This document shows positions 51,515 through 62,250 of a stretch of 64,000 bases of DNA, one piece after another (position 1 is the stretch's first letter; each line of letters opens with the position of its first letter). The position numbers and the translations under genes were made by a program. The stretch is from contig JBGSNQ010000096.1 of NCBI GenBank assembly GCA_041739525.1, forward strand, positions 38,381 to 102,380, given 5' to 3'. The DNA is from DATJGR01 sp041739525. GTDB taxonomy: Bacteria; Pseudomonadota; Gammaproteobacteria; Pseudomonadales; Azotimanducaceae. Below the pieces are notes generated by a model. It was given only the letters and a program-made list of their open reading frames with translations, made no database searches and was not told where the DNA came from.

Positions 51515-51518
51515 TGCA

Positions 51519-51821
51519 CTAAAGAACCGACTCGAACGTCTCGAGTTCCGGATGACCGAGGTAAGTGCCTTTGCGGGGATTCGCCTGACCGTGCGCCTTC
51601 CGAAATGCGTCGGACTCCGTCCACGCGACGAACGCGGCGCGCGACTTCCACACCGAGTGCGAAGCGTAGAGCGTGTGCGCGTCGGTGGTTGCGCCCTTCA
51701 ACAGGTGGAACGTTTCGAAACCCGGCACGCCGTCGAGAAAACTCTCCCGGTTGCGCCACACCGCCTCGAAATCCTCTTCGTGCCCCAATGAAATCTTGAA
51801 GCGATTCATCGCGATGAACAT
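51519..51821 (-). CDS. Antibiotic biosynthesis monooxygenase (ABM) domain protein
   Basis: A 100-residue ferredoxin-like-fold protein. FIAMNRFKISLGHEEDFEAVWRNRESFL and PGFETFHLLKG with VWKSRAAFVAWTESDAF match the ABM/HmoB-like family, some members of which degrade haem or oxygenate quinones. The conserved Asn6 and Trp60-type residues are present. Start ATG 51821; MNRF at 51809 is a possible alternative. Role unclear; operon with pepA-like and hisI genes. Confidence 0.83.
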   Translation of the reverse strand: MFIAMNRFKISLGHEEDFEAVWRNRESFLDGVPGFETFHLLKGATTDAHTLYASHSVWKSRAAFVAWTESDAFRKAHGQANPRKGTYLGHPELETFESVL

Positions 51822-51840
51822 CGTCTACTCCTGATCTTTG

Positions 51841-53223
51841 CTAACCGCCGAACCGATTGGCGAGGTGAGCATACACCGCGCGTAGTCCCATCGCTTCGCC
51901 GCCCTCGGGCCGGCCCGCACTGGTGGACAGGTTCCACGCCATCAGATCGAAGTGCGCCCATGGAGTTCCTGCTTTGACGAACCCTTCGAGGAACAGCGCG
52001 GCGGTGATTGCGCCTGCATAAGGCGAGGCGGAACCGTTGGCGATGTCGGCCACTTTGCTGTCGAGCATCTTTCGATACGGCTGGTGCAGCGGCATGCGCC
52101 ACACGGGATCGGCTACGCGCCGGCCGGCTTCGATGATGCCGTCGGCCAGCGCATCGTCGTTGCTGAACAAGGCAGGCACGTCGGTGCCGAGCGCAGTGCG
52201 CGCGGCACCGGTGAGCGTTGCGAAGTCGATGATGATGCCGGGGTCGGTTTCGCATGCGAGTGCGAGGGCGTCGCACAACACCAGTCGCCCCTCAGCGTCG
52301 GTGTTGTCGATCTCGATGGTGGTGCCCTTGCGCGAGCGGAGGATGTCGCCCGGGCGAAACGCGTTGCCGGCGATCGCGTTCTCCACGGCGGGAATCAGCA
52401 CGCGCAGACGTACCGGCAGTTTCTGCGACATCACCAGACGCGCGATGCCGAGCACGTGTGCGGCGCCGCCCATGTCCTTCTTCATGTACCGCATGCCATT
52501 CGACGGCTTGATGTCGAGGCCGCCGGAATCGAAACAAACACCTTTGCCGATGAGTGTTACGCGCGGATCGCCGTCATTGCCCCAAGTCAGATCGATCAGC
52601 CGTGGCGCGTTGGCGCTTGCGCGGCCCACCGCGTGAATGGTGGGAAAATTCTGCGCGAGCAGGTCGTCGCCGACGGTGACGTTGCATGCGGCGCCGAACT
52701 CTTTCGCGAGCGTTAGGGCTGAGTCGGCGAGTTGCTCCGGCAGCATGTCGGAGGCGGGTGTGTTGATCAGATCTCTGACGAGTGCGGTTGCGTCGAGCTG
52801 GTCGCGCAGCAGCGCCGCATTGCACGCCTTCGGTACGACCAATCGCGCGGGTGCGCGATCGGCCGTCTTGTAGCGCGTATAGCGATACGCCCCGAATCCC
52901 CAACCCAGCACGTTGAGTTCGGCCGATGCTTCAGACAGTGTGACCGCACGATAGTCGCCGGGTGGAAGACGGAACGGCAGATCGCCCGCCGCATACAACG
53001 CATCGTTGCCGACCACCGCGAGAACCGCGCTGCGGGAACCGTCCGCGGGCAGCCACGCGACGGTGCCTGCGTCGCCGCGATGGTGAGTGGACGTGAGCCA
53101 CCGGCGGACCTGTTCTGACTGCTCGGCGCTCCACGCGGTGTAGTCGGCGGCGCGCACGAGGTGCAGCGGTGTTGCGGAAGGGACTTCGGCGAAACACAAG
53201 GCGGTGTCGGCAAAGCTGGCCAT
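51841..53223 (-). CDS. Leucyl aminopeptidase (M17 family)
   Basis: A 460-residue M17 peptidase. GKGVCFDSGGLDIKP holds metal-binding Lys and Asp, NTDAEGRLVL holds the NTDAEGRL signature with Asp and Glu, and the DMGGAAHVLG segment lies between. It removes N-terminal residues in the cytoplasm and may turn over small peptides. The start is ATG 53223 (MASFADTA); the frame runs upstream antisense through lipA without similarity. It begins 2 bp after the lipA stop. Confidence 0.92.
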   Translation of the reverse strand: MASFADTALCFAEVPSATPLHLVRAADYTAWSAEQSEQVRRWLTSTHHRGDAGTVAWLPADGSRSAVLAVVGNDALYAAGDLPFRLPPGDYRAVTLSEASAELNVLGWGFGAYRYTRYKTADRAPARLVVPKACNAALLRDQLDATALVRDLINTPASDMLPEQLADSALTLAKEFGAACNVTVGDDLLAQNFPTIHAVGRASANAPRLIDLTWGNDGDPRVTLIGKGVCFDSGGLDIKPSNGMRYMKKDMGGAAHVLGIARLVMSQKLPVRLRVLIPAVENAIAGNAFRPGDILRSRKGTTIEIDNTDAEGRLVLCDALALACETDPGIIIDFATLTGAARTALGTDVPALFSNDDALADGIIEAGRRVADPVWRMPLHQPYRKMLDSKVADIANGSASPYAGAITAALFLEGFVKAGTPWAHFDLMAWNLSTSAGRPEGGEAMGLRAVYAHLANRFGG

Positions 53224-53225
53224 GA

Positions 53226-54233
53226 TTAAAGCGTCTTGATGGGAATGGTTGAGGAGTTCTTTGCCACGAGGCCGAGGTTGTTCTTTTCCAGGATGCGATC
53301 GGCACGGTAACTCGACCGCACCAACGGCCCCGAGGCGACTTCCGTGAAACCGCGTTCGAGTCCCCATTCGCGATAACGCGCGAATTCGTCGGGATGCACC
53401 CAGCGCGCAACGGCGAGATGGTTCAGCGTCGGGCGCAAATACTGACCCAGCGTGAGGATGTCCACATCGCGCGCGCGCAGATCGTCCATCGTGACGCAGA
53501 TTTCCGAATCCGTTTCGCCGAGACCAAGCATCAGACTCGATTTCGTCAGCACGTCGCTGCGATGCCGTTTCGCGTGCTGCAGCACGCCGAGCGTGCGTTC
53601 GTAGCCCGCGCGCGGATCGCGCACAGGATGGGTGAGGCGCTCCACGGTTTCGATGTTCTGCGCAAACACCTGCAAGCCGGAATCGACCACCACTTCGATG
53701 GCGGCGCGATCGCCGTTGAAATCCGGCGTGAGCGCTTCGACGGCCGTTGCCGGATTCACGGCCTTGATCGCGCACACGCACGCGGCGTAGTGCGCCGCGC
53801 CGCCGTCGGGCAGATCGTCGCGATCCACGGAGGTCAACACGATGTAGCGCAGCGCCATCAAGCGCACCGCTTCGGCGGCATTGGCCGGTTCATCGGCGTC
53901 GAGCCAGCCGTTCGGATTGCCGGTGTCGACCGCGCAGAAGCGGCACGCACGCGTGCACACCGAACCCATCAACATGATCGTGGCGGTGCCGTTGTCCCAG
54001 CACTCGCCGATGTTCGGACAATGCGACTCTTCACAAACGGTGCTCAGCCGATTGTCGCGGACCGTGCGTTTCACGGCGTCGTAGTTCTTACCGCTGCCGA
54101 TACGTGCGCGCAGCCACGGCGGCTTGCGTTCGCTGACACGACTCGCCGCCGGATCGCGTTTGATGCCGTTCTTGATGGCGCTGAAGCCGAGCGGCGTCCG
54201 GAATTTATCGCCGCTCTTGGGTTGATCGCTCAT
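53226..54233 (-). CDS. lipA: Lipoyl synthase
   Basis: A 335-residue radical-SAM enzyme. The auxiliary [4Fe-4S] cluster Cys set is in TVCEESHCPNIGEC, the radical-SAM CxxxCxxC is CTRACRFC, and the C-terminal Ser ligand segment RSSYRAD is present. It inserts two sulfurs into octanoyl groups on lipoyl domains, including Lys44 of the E2 at 10-11 kb. Typical length is 320-340. The lipB gene is not nearby. It opens the run that continues into the aminopeptidase. Confidence 0.95.
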   Translation of the reverse strand: MSDQPKSGDKFRTPLGFSAIKNGIKRDPAASRVSERKPPWLRARIGSGKNYDAVKRTVRDNRLSTVCEESHCPNIGECWDNGTATIMLMGSVCTRACRFCAVDTGNPNGWLDADEPANAAEAVRLMALRYIVLTSVDRDDLPDGGAAHYAACVCAIKAVNPATAVEALTPDFNGDRAAIEVVVDSGLQVFAQNIETVERLTHPVRDPRAGYERTLGVLQHAKRHRSDVLTKSSLMLGLGETDSEICVTMDDLRARDVDILTLGQYLRPTLNHLAVARWVHPDEFARYREWGLERGFTEVASGPLVRSSYRADRILEKNNLGLVAKNSSTIPIKTL

Positions 54234-54280
54234 GGGTGCATTCTAGCTGCGCTTCGACTTGGACTTCGACTTTGATGAGG

Positions 54281-54392
54281 GGCGAGCGGCGGGTGTTCGG
54301 TGCGCCGGACACGCAAGACAGCCATCCCTGGCGCTCGCCGTGCGCCGTCCGGGCGCACGACGGTCCGGCGCACCGAACTCCCGCCACTCGCC
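54281..54392. repeat. Long imperfect inverted repeat with internal hairpin
   Basis: Arms 54281-54310 and 54363-54392 are 30 bases long and complementary with two mismatches. The 52-bp interior holds a second hairpin, CGTGCGCC (54339-54346), GTCCG, GGCGCACG (54352-54359). It lies in the 348-bp non-coding gap between lipA and the ABC exporter. The layout resembles REP/BIME-like or MITE-like elements. Confidence 0.8.
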
Positions 54393-54537
54393 TACGTGTA
54401 ATTCGAAGGTGCGACGTCGTTGGAGGGGGTGGCCATCGAGACGTGGTGTTCCCGGTGATGTCTTCGACAAACGAAACGCATCGTTTGATCAACTGCTACA
54501 GGCATCACTTGCGAGTGACGGTGGATACGCCACGTCG

Positions 54538-54565
54538 GGTGGAGGTGGGTGTCCCCACCTCCACC
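54538..54565. repeat. Perfect 12-bp hairpin
   Basis: GGTGGAGGTGGG (54538-54549), loop TGTC, CCCACCTCCACC (54554-54565), 16 bp after the ABC exporter stop. It could end that minus-strand transcript, though no T-run follows, or it may belong with the 54281-54392 element as mobile-repeat remains. Between the two, 54393-54537 shows nothing clear. Confidence 0.7.
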
Positions 54566-54581
54566 GGGAACCGATAGCTCG

Positions 54582-56510
54582 TCACTGCGCGGGTTGGTGC
54601 TGAATCGCGTCATCGATCTCAGCGTCCGTGACGGCCTGGAACTGCAGGGTGTGCAACGTGTAATAGAGTCCACGCCGCGCCAGCAGCTCCTCGTGCGTGC
54701 CGAGTTCTTCGACGCGACCGTGATGCAGCACCAGCACGCGGTCGGCTTCCTGAATCGTCTGCAGCCGATGTGCGATGAGGATCGAGGTACGTCCCGTTGT
54801 GAGCTTGCGGAGCGCGTCCTGAATCAGCAGTTCGGTTTCGGTGTCGATGCTGGCGGTCGCTTCGTCGAGTACCAGAATTTCCGGATCGGCGGCGAGTACG
54901 CGTGCAAAGGCGAGCAGCTGGCGCTGGCCCTGCGAGAGATTCTGGCCGCGCTCCGACAGAACGGTGTCGTATCCGTCCGGTAGCGAGCGGATGAACTGGT
55001 CCGCGTTGACGGTGCGAGCGGCGTTCATTGCACGCTCGCGCGAAATCGACGGATCGCCCAGCGCGATGTTGTCGTAGATCGTGCCCGAGAAGATGTGGAA
55101 GTCCTGCAATACCACGCCGACGCGGCGGCGCAGGTCGCGGGTATGGATGTGATTCAGGTCGATGCCGTCGAGAAAGATCTGGCCGTCTTCGAAATCGTAG
55201 AAACGCCCCAACAACCGGATGAGGGTGCTCTTACCGGAACCGGTGGGGCCGACGATGGCGAGTTTCTCGCCGGGACGAATGTCGAACGACACGTCGCGCA
55301 GCACCGGCGTGTTCGGGTCGTAGCCGAAGTCGACATGACGGAATTCGACTTCGCCGCGCAAACGCGCGGGCAGCGGCGTAGGCGTTGCCGGTTCGTGAAT
55401 CTTCTCGTCCCAGTCGAGTGCCTGGAATATGCGTTCGCCGCTCGCCATCGCGCGGAAGAGGATGTTGGTCTGCTCGCCGAGCACCACGATCGGATGAAAC
55501 AGCATGTCGATGAAGCGCGTGAACAGAATCACGCCGCCAAGCGAGACGTGCTCCTGCAGCACGGCGCCCGCGCCGTACCAGATCACCAGGGCGAGCGCGA
55601 TCGACGAGACGCTGTCGGTGAACGCACCGTAAAGCGTTTCGATGCGCATCGATCGCAGCTCCACATCGCGATTGCGCGCGTTGATCGCGCCATAACGTTC
55701 CTCGTTGTACTGCTGGCGTTGCGACAGCTGCACCACCTGCAGTCCGGCGAGGTTTTCCTGCAGATTCTGGTTCAGCGCCGAAACCGACTGGCGCACCAGC
55801 CGGAACAGTTGTCGCGTGATGCGTTGGAACGTGTACGTCACGCCGCCCATGATCGGCATCACCAGCAGCATGATTACCGTCAGCTTCACGTCGACCGCGA
55901 GCATGATTACGAGCGCGACGAAGAACGGTACGAACTCACCGATCAACGTGCCGATGCCGCGCAATAGTTCGTACAGCGCTTCGACGTCGTTGGTGACGCG
56001 CGTCATGATGCGGCCCACCGCGACGCGGTCGTAGAACGAGGAAGGGCGCGTTTCGAGATGCCGGAACAGGTCGAGGCGCAAGTCGCGCAGGCCGTTGATC
56101 ACGGCGCGGATCAGCGTGAGACGGTGATAGTGCCCGGTGATGGCCCAGCCGAGTTGCAGCACGGCGAACAGCACGCATGCCGCCGCGAGTTCCGACAGTC
56201 CGAAGAAACGTTCGATCCACTGCGTGGCTTCGATCATGCCCATGTCGGGCGTGACGTTCTGCGTCGAACCCATGATGACGTGGTCGACCACGACTACGCT
56301 GATCACCACCGGCAGCATCACCTGCAGCGCAGACGAAACAAGTATCAGCACGGAGCTGAGCGCAACGGTGGCGCGATACGGGCGAATCCACTGCAGCAGA
56401 CGGCGCAGCAGCGAGAGGTTCAAGGCCTGGCCCGACAACTCGGCGTCGAACATCGCATGATCGCGACGCGGCGGTTCGGGACGTGCGCTGCCGACTACCA
56501 TCTCGCTCAT
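54582..56510 (-). CDS. ABC exporter half-transporter, second subunit of a heterodimer
   Basis: A 642-residue fused permease/ATPase. Six membrane segments in about 40-330, then a nucleotide-binding domain: Walker A GPTGSGKS, Q-loop VLQDFHIF, signature LSQGQRQ, Walker B ILVLDEATA, H-loop AHRLQT. The Walker B Glu is present, but the signature is LSQGQ rather than LSGGQ. ATG 56510 overlaps the stop of the first subunit (ATGA), so the two subunits are coupled. The pattern matches heterodimeric MdlA/MdlB-like or TM287/288-type exporters. Confidence 0.9.
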   Translation of the reverse strand: MSEMVVGSARPEPPRRDHAMFDAELSGQALNLSLLRRLLQWIRPYRATVALSSVLILVSSALQVMLPVVISVVVVDHVIMGSTQNVTPDMGMIEATQWIERFFGLSELAAACVLFAVLQLGWAITGHYHRLTLIRAVINGLRDLRLDLFRHLETRPSSFYDRVAVGRIMTRVTNDVEALYELLRGIGTLIGEFVPFFVALVIMLAVDVKLTVIMLLVMPIMGGVTYTFQRITRQLFRLVRQSVSALNQNLQENLAGLQVVQLSQRQQYNEERYGAINARNRDVELRSMRIETLYGAFTDSVSSIALALVIWYGAGAVLQEHVSLGGVILFTRFIDMLFHPIVVLGEQTNILFRAMASGERIFQALDWDEKIHEPATPTPLPARLRGEVEFRHVDFGYDPNTPVLRDVSFDIRPGEKLAIVGPTGSGKSTLIRLLGRFYDFEDGQIFLDGIDLNHIHTRDLRRRVGVVLQDFHIFSGTIYDNIALGDPSISRERAMNAARTVNADQFIRSLPDGYDTVLSERGQNLSQGQRQLLAFARVLAADPEILVLDEATASIDTETELLIQDALRKLTTGRTSILIAHRLQTIQEADRVLVLHHGRVEELGTHEELLARRGLYYTLHTLQFQAVTDAEIDDAIQHQPAQ

Positions 56511-58267
56511 GCGTGCACCTCCGGCGTTGCATAGTCGGAGGCATCGGCGCCTTCGCGCTGAATGCGTTCGAGTTCCGCGTACGAGCCGCCGCGCGCCAGC
56601 AATTCGCTGTGAGTGCCTTCTTCGATGATGCGTCCCTCGTCGAGCACCACGATGCGATCGGAGTGACGCGCGGTGGAGACGCGATGCGAGATCAGCAACG
56701 TCGTCTGCCCGCGGCGCAGGCGTTTCAACTCGGACAGGATGTGTTCCTCGGTTTCGGTGTCCACGCTCGAGAAACAATCGTCGAGCACCAGCACCGGTGC
56801 CTGACGGATCAGTCCGCGCGCGAGCGTCGCGCGCTGCTTCTGGCCGCCTGAAAGGGTTACGCCGCGCTCACCGACGATGGTCTCGAGTTGATCGGCGAAG
56901 CCTTCGACGGTGTCTTTGAAATCGGCCGAGGCGGCGGCTTCCCAGATGAGGTCGAGCGCGCGCACCGGATCGTCGTACGTCAGGTTGTCGCGCAGCGGTT
57001 CGCCGAACAGGAACGGGTCTTGCGGAACGAACGCGATCTGCGAGCGCAGTTGCGAGAGCGGGTAGTCGCGGACGTCGTGACCATCTACGAACACGCAGCC
57101 GGGCGGCGGATCGAGCAGGCGGATCAACAACTTGAGTAGCGTGGTTTTGCCGGCGCCCACTCGACCCATGATCGTGATCGATTCACCGGGGCGAACGGTC
57201 AGTGATACATCGGTGAGTGCGGGTTCGCGCTTGGTGTCGTATGCGAAACTCAAGTGCCTGAACTCGATGGCGCCGCGAATCTGGGCGGGCGTCTTGCCCG
57301 TTGGTGCGTCGTGGATTTCCGGCGCCAGATCGAATACCTCGAACAGTCGATCCGAGGCGACTGCCGCGCGCTGGAACAGATTGACTATGAAGCCGGCTAC
57401 GCGGAACGGCTGCACCACCATGTTCACGTACATGAAGAACGCGGTGAACGTGCCGACCGTGATCGCACCCGAAAGAACCAGGCTGCCGCCGTAGCCGAGA
57501 ATGACGATCGAGCAGACCGCGGCTAGTGACGGCATCCACGCCGCCATCAGCGAGTTGATCTGCGCCTGCCGGTAGAACGCTTCGGAGTAGCGCTGGTTCG
57601 TCACCCCGAAACGACGAATCTCGTTCTCTTCCTGAACCATCGCCTGAATGGTTCTGATGCCGGACAGATTTTCCTGCACGTGCGTGCCGAGATCGGACAT
57701 GCGGTCCTGCACGTCGCGCGACGAAACGCCCATCTCGCGCGATACGTACCACGCATAGAAGAAGACGAACGGCAGCGGCGGCAGGATCAGTGCCGTGAGC
57801 ATCGGCGACAGATACAACATGAAGCTGAAGCCGACGACGGTTGCGAACACCAACACCACCAGCAGGATGCTGCCCATGGAGATGAGCCGCTGTACCAGAC
57901 TGATGTCGGCGATGGCGCGCGTCATCATGTCGCCGATGGTGAATTGCGAGAAGAACTTCGCGCCCTGACGCTGCAGTTGGGCGTACAGCTGCGCGCGCAG
58001 GTCGAATGCGACGTTCAAGCCCACGCGGCGAACGAGAATGCGCGCCTGAGTCACCACGAGGAATCGCGCGACTACGGCCGCTGCAATTCCGATCACCGGG
58101 ATCAGCACGTCACCGGAACCGGCGGCGATGGAATCGATGCCTTTCTTCAGGAACAGCGGGATGGCGGCTTCGAAGATGCGCGCGAGCAGGAACGCGAAGA
58201 TGCCGAGCCCGAGCATGCCGCGGTAGGGTACGAGAAACGCTTTTAGCCGCAGCAGCGAACGGAACAT
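56507..58267 (-). CDS. ABC exporter half-transporter, first subunit of a heterodimer
   Basis: A 586-residue fused permease/ATPase. Six membrane segments in about 15-310; the nucleotide-binding domain has Walker A GRVGAGKT, Q-loop FVPQDPFLF, signature LSGGQKQ, Walker B LVLDDCFSSVD, and H-loop SHRVST. The residue after the Walker B Asp is Asp instead of the catalytic Glu, so this subunit's site is degenerate, as in asymmetric heterodimeric exporters. Substrate unknown; a lipid or drug is the usual guess. It opens a two-gene operon downstream of asnS, 88 bp away. Confidence 0.9.
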   Translation of the reverse strand: MFRSLLRLKAFLVPYRGMLGLGIFAFLLARIFEAAIPLFLKKGIDSIAAGSGDVLIPVIGIAAAVVARFLVVTQARILVRRVGLNVAFDLRAQLYAQLQRQGAKFFSQFTIGDMMTRAIADISLVQRLISMGSILLVVLVFATVVGFSFMLYLSPMLTALILPPLPFVFFYAWYVSREMGVSSRDVQDRMSDLGTHVQENLSGIRTIQAMVQEENEIRRFGVTNQRYSEAFYRQAQINSLMAAWMPSLAAVCSIVILGYGGSLVLSGAITVGTFTAFFMYVNMVVQPFRVAGFIVNLFQRAAVASDRLFEVFDLAPEIHDAPTGKTPAQIRGAIEFRHLSFAYDTKREPALTDVSLTVRPGESITIMGRVGAGKTTLLKLLIRLLDPPPGCVFVDGHDVRDYPLSQLRSQIAFVPQDPFLFGEPLRDNLTYDDPVRALDLIWEAAASADFKDTVEGFADQLETIVGERGVTLSGGQKQRATLARGLIRQAPVLVLDDCFSSVDTETEEHILSELKRLRRGQTTLLISHRVSTARHSDRIVVLDEGRIIEEGTHSELLARGGSYAELERIQREGADASDYATPEVHA

Positions 58268-58355
58268 TGGCGAGTGGTTTCTCCTTCTGGTTCCCGGGCT
58301 ACCCTCGCGCCCGAATGCGGTCGTCAGAAGCTTGCGTCGTCAGAAACTCGCGCTG

Positions 58356-59750
<1,395 letters not shown>

Positions 59751-59848
59751 AGTGTCCTTAGAAAAGCGTGTCCTTCGAAAAGCGGGAAATGATAATGGAT
59801 TTCATGGCACGATGCGCAGAGCGCCGTGTTCCGAAGTACGGAGGTTCG

Positions 59849-60604
59849 ATGCAGACACGCACTATCATGGCAATTGCCGGAGCCATCGTTGTGTTGATCG
59901 GCGGCGGTCTCTGGTGGTGGAAGAGTTCGCAGCCGCCCGCAACGGCGACAAGCGTTCCGACTCCCGCCGAAACACCCGCAATACCGCATGAAGACGCCGA
60001 TGTGCCGTCGACACCCGACGTACAACGACTGGTATTGCCGTCGCTCGAAGCAAGCGACGATTTCGTGCGCGAGCAGGTGAGTCCGCTGTCGCCCGGCATG
60101 ACCGAATGGCTGAAGCAGGACGATCTCGTGCGCCGCTTCGCAGTCGTCATCGACAATGCCCGCGTCGGCGATTACCCGCGCCGCCAACTGGTGTTCCTCA
60201 CGCCGTCGGCGAAGTTCCCGGTGCGGCAGGACGGTGACCGGATGCTGCTCGATCCCGAGGGCTATCATCGGTTCGACACCTTCGTGGACACCGCCATCAG
60301 CATCGATCCGCAGAAGGCGGCCGCGCTGCTGCGCACCTTGTCGCCGTTGTTGGTTGAAGCCCTCAAGGAACTTGGCGCGAAGGATTCGGATCCGACCGCG
60401 GCCATTCGGGAAGGCATCGAGCAGGTGTTGACGACACCCGATCTGCAAGGCGACATCGAAGTGGTGCAGCCGAAGGTGTACTACCAGTTCGCCGACCCGA
60501 ATCTCGAGTCGCTGAAGCCGCTCCAGAAGCAGCTGTTGCGGATGGGGCCGCAGAATCTCGCGCGTATCAAAAGTTATCTGACGCAGGTCAAAGGGCATCT
60601 CTGA
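59849..60604 (+). CDS. DUF3014 family membrane-anchored protein
   Basis: A 251-residue protein with one N-terminal membrane segment (about 7-24, GAIVVLIGGGLWWW), a Pro/Thr/Glu-rich linker (26-60) and a DUF3014 domain: EWLKQDDLVRRFAVVIDN near 89-106, RFDTFVDTAISIDPQKAAALLRTL, and a C-terminal YYQFADPNLESLKPLQKQLLRMGPQN. Function is unknown; location is the periplasmic face of the inner membrane. The start is ATG 59849 with GGAGG at 59840-59844; the frame upstream to 59768 has no similarity. mscL follows 42 bp later. Confidence 0.85.
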   Translation: MQTRTIMAIAGAIVVLIGGGLWWWKSSQPPATATSVPTPAETPAIPHEDADVPSTPDVQRLVLPSLEASDDFVREQVSPLSPGMTEWLKQDDLVRRFAVVIDNARVGDYPRRQLVFLTPSAKFPVRQDGDRMLLDPEGYHRFDTFVDTAISIDPQKAAALLRTLSPLLVEALKELGAKDSDPTAAIREGIEQVLTTPDLQGDIEVVQPKVYYQFADPNLESLKPLQKQLLRMGPQNLARIKSYLTQVKGHL

Positions 60605-60646
60605 CCCCGCGTCGTTGTTCGTGTGTTCCAAACGGGAGGGAAGAGC

Positions 60647-61051
60647 ATGTCTCTAGCTTCGGAGTTCAAAGAATTCGCCATGCGCGGCAACGTGGTCGAC
60701 ATGGCGGTGGGTATCGTCATCGGCGGCGCGTTCGGCAAGATCGTGTCGTCGTTCGTCGCCGACGTGTTGATGCCGCCGCTAGGGCTGCTACTGGGGGGCG
60801 TCGATTTCAGCGATCTCGTCGTGTCGCTGAAGCCCGCGGTGGACGCGGCGCATCCCGCGGTCACGTGGAACTACGGCAAGTTCATTCAGTCGATCGTCGA
60901 CTTCGTGATCATCGCGTTCGCGATCTTCATGTTGATCAAGGCGATGAACTCGATGAAGAAGAAAGAAGAGGCGAAGGCGCCCGAAGTGCAGCAGGCACCG
61001 CAGCAGGAAGTGCTGCTCACTGAGATTCGTGATCTTCTGAAGCAGCGATAG
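60647..61051 (+). CDS. mscL: Large-conductance mechanosensitive channel
   Basis: A 134-residue MscL of normal length. FKEFAMRGNVVDMAVGIVIGGAFGKIVSSFVADVLMPP covers the N-terminal helix and pore-lining TM1; the second membrane segment is IVDFVIIAFAIFMLIKAMN, followed by a charged KKKEE region and a C-terminal helix LLTEIRDLL. It opens on membrane stretch during hypo-osmotic shock. ATG 60647 follows GGGAGGGAAG. Its last 35 bases overlap the convergent DUF482 gene. Confidence 0.95.
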   Translation: MSLASEFKEFAMRGNVVDMAVGIVIGGAFGKIVSSFVADVLMPPLGLLLGGVDFSDLVVSLKPAVDAAHPAVTWNYGKFIQSIVDFVIIAFAIFMLIKAMNSMKKKEEAKAPEVQQAPQQEVLLTEIRDLLKQR

Positions 61052-62234
61052 CAGGATCGATCTGAAGATCGGAGCGGAACGGCGTGTGTTCGTTCAGGTA
61101 GTCGATGTCCTGCTGCACGTAGTTGCGCTCTTCCTTGAGGTATCGCGCGATCGCATCGCGTAGTCCCGCATCGCGAATCCAATGCGCACTGTAGGTGGCT
61201 TGCGGAACGTAGCCGCGCGCCACCTTGTGCGGCCCTTGCGCGCCGGCCTCGACGCGCTGCAAACCGCGACTGATCGCGAAATCGATCGCCTGGTAGTAGC
61301 ACGCTTCGAAGTGCAGGAAGCGGTGGTCTTCGATGCAACCCCAGTTGCGTCCGTATAACGCGTCGCTGCCGATGAAGTTCAGCGCACCGGCGATGTAGCG
61401 ACCGTTGCGTTTGCACATCACGAGCAGGATTCGATCTGCCATCGCCTGCGTGACCAGGCTGAAGAAGCGCCGGGTCAGATACGGGCTGCCCCATTTGCGG
61501 TTGCCGGTGTCGGTGTAGAACTCGAAGAACGAGTCCCAGTGGTGTTCTTTGATGTCGGAACCGGTCACCCATTCGATATCGATGCCGGCTTCCACCACTT
61601 CGCGGCGTTCGCGTTTCAGATTCTTGCGCTTCTTCGATGCGAGTTCGGCGAGAAAGTCGTCGAACGACGAATAGCCGTGATTCTGCCAGTGAAACTGTTG
61701 ATCGACGCGCTGCAGCAGACCCATCTCGCCGAGGGTGCGCCATTGCGTTTCCGGCAGGAACGTCATGTGCAGCGACGAAACGTTGCTTTGCTTCGCGATC
61801 TGCACACACGCGGCGGTCAATTGCCGTTCGACCTCGTCCGGATCTGCATCGGGGCGGGCGAGCAGGCGTCGGCCCGTTGCGGGTGTGAACGGAACGCTGA
61901 TCTGCAGCTTCGGGTAGTACTTGCCGCCGGCACGATGCCACGCGTCAGCCCACGCATTGTCGAATACGTACTCGCCGCGCGAATGGCTCTTCATGTACAT
62001 GGGCACCACACCTACGACGTCTGCGCCGTTGCGCTCGAGCACGAGGTGAAACGGCTGCCAGCCCGTGCGCGCGCTGACGCTGCCGCTCTTTTCTAGCGCG
62101 AGCAGAAAGCCGTGTTCGAGGAACGGATTGTCCGGAATCGGCGCACCGGGGATTGCACACGCGTTCCAGACCCGCGCGGGAATATCGTCGATGGAATGCA
62201 CGATTCTTGCCGTACGGGGCGCGTCTGACGTCAC
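61017..62234 (-). CDS. GNAT/FemAB-like protein (DUF482, peptidogalycan biosynthesis family)
   Basis: A protein of about 405 residues. NPFLEHGFLLALEKSGSV near the start, WADAWHRAGGKYYPKLQISVPFTPATGRRLL, FHWQNHGYSSFDDFLAELASKKRKNLKRERR and the C-terminal HFEACYYQAIDFAI with EAGAQGPHKVARGY are strong family matches. Function is uncertain; the fold is of acyl-CoA N-acyltransferases. The start is probably GTG 62234; the open frame goes to 62411 over the MATE gene. Only 16 bp separate this GTG from the likely MATE start, and it overlaps the mscL end. Confidence 0.85.
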   Translation of the reverse strand: MTSDAPRTARIVHSIDDIPARVWNACAIPGAPIPDNPFLEHGFLLALEKSGSVSARTGWQPFHLVLERNGADVVGVVPMYMKSHSRGEYVFDNAWADAWHRAGGKYYPKLQISVPFTPATGRRLLARPDADPDEVERQLTAACVQIAKQSNVSSLHMTFLPETQWRTLGEMGLLQRVDQQFHWQNHGYSSFDDFLAELASKKRKNLKRERREVVEAGIDIEWVTGSDIKEHHWDSFFEFYTDTGNRKWGSPYLTRRFFSLVTQAMADRILLVMCKRNGRYIAGALNFIGSDALYGRNWGCIEDHRFLHFEACYYQAIDFAISRGLQRVEAGAQGPHKVARGYVPQATYSAHWIRDAGLRDAIARYLKEERNYVQQDIDYLNEHTPFRSDLQIDPAIAASEDHESQ

Positions 62235-62250
62235 GGCGCTATCAAGGTTG

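Noticed and set aside
53224..53781. Extension of the aminopeptidase frame upstream into lipA
   Set aside because: It is an out-of-frame reading of lipA on the same strand; M17 similarity begins at ATG 53223.
54236..54603. Overlapping small frames in the lipA/ABC exporter gap
   Set aside because: They are created by GC-rich inverted repeats, differ in frame from one another, lack ribosome sites and have no family similarity I can recognise.
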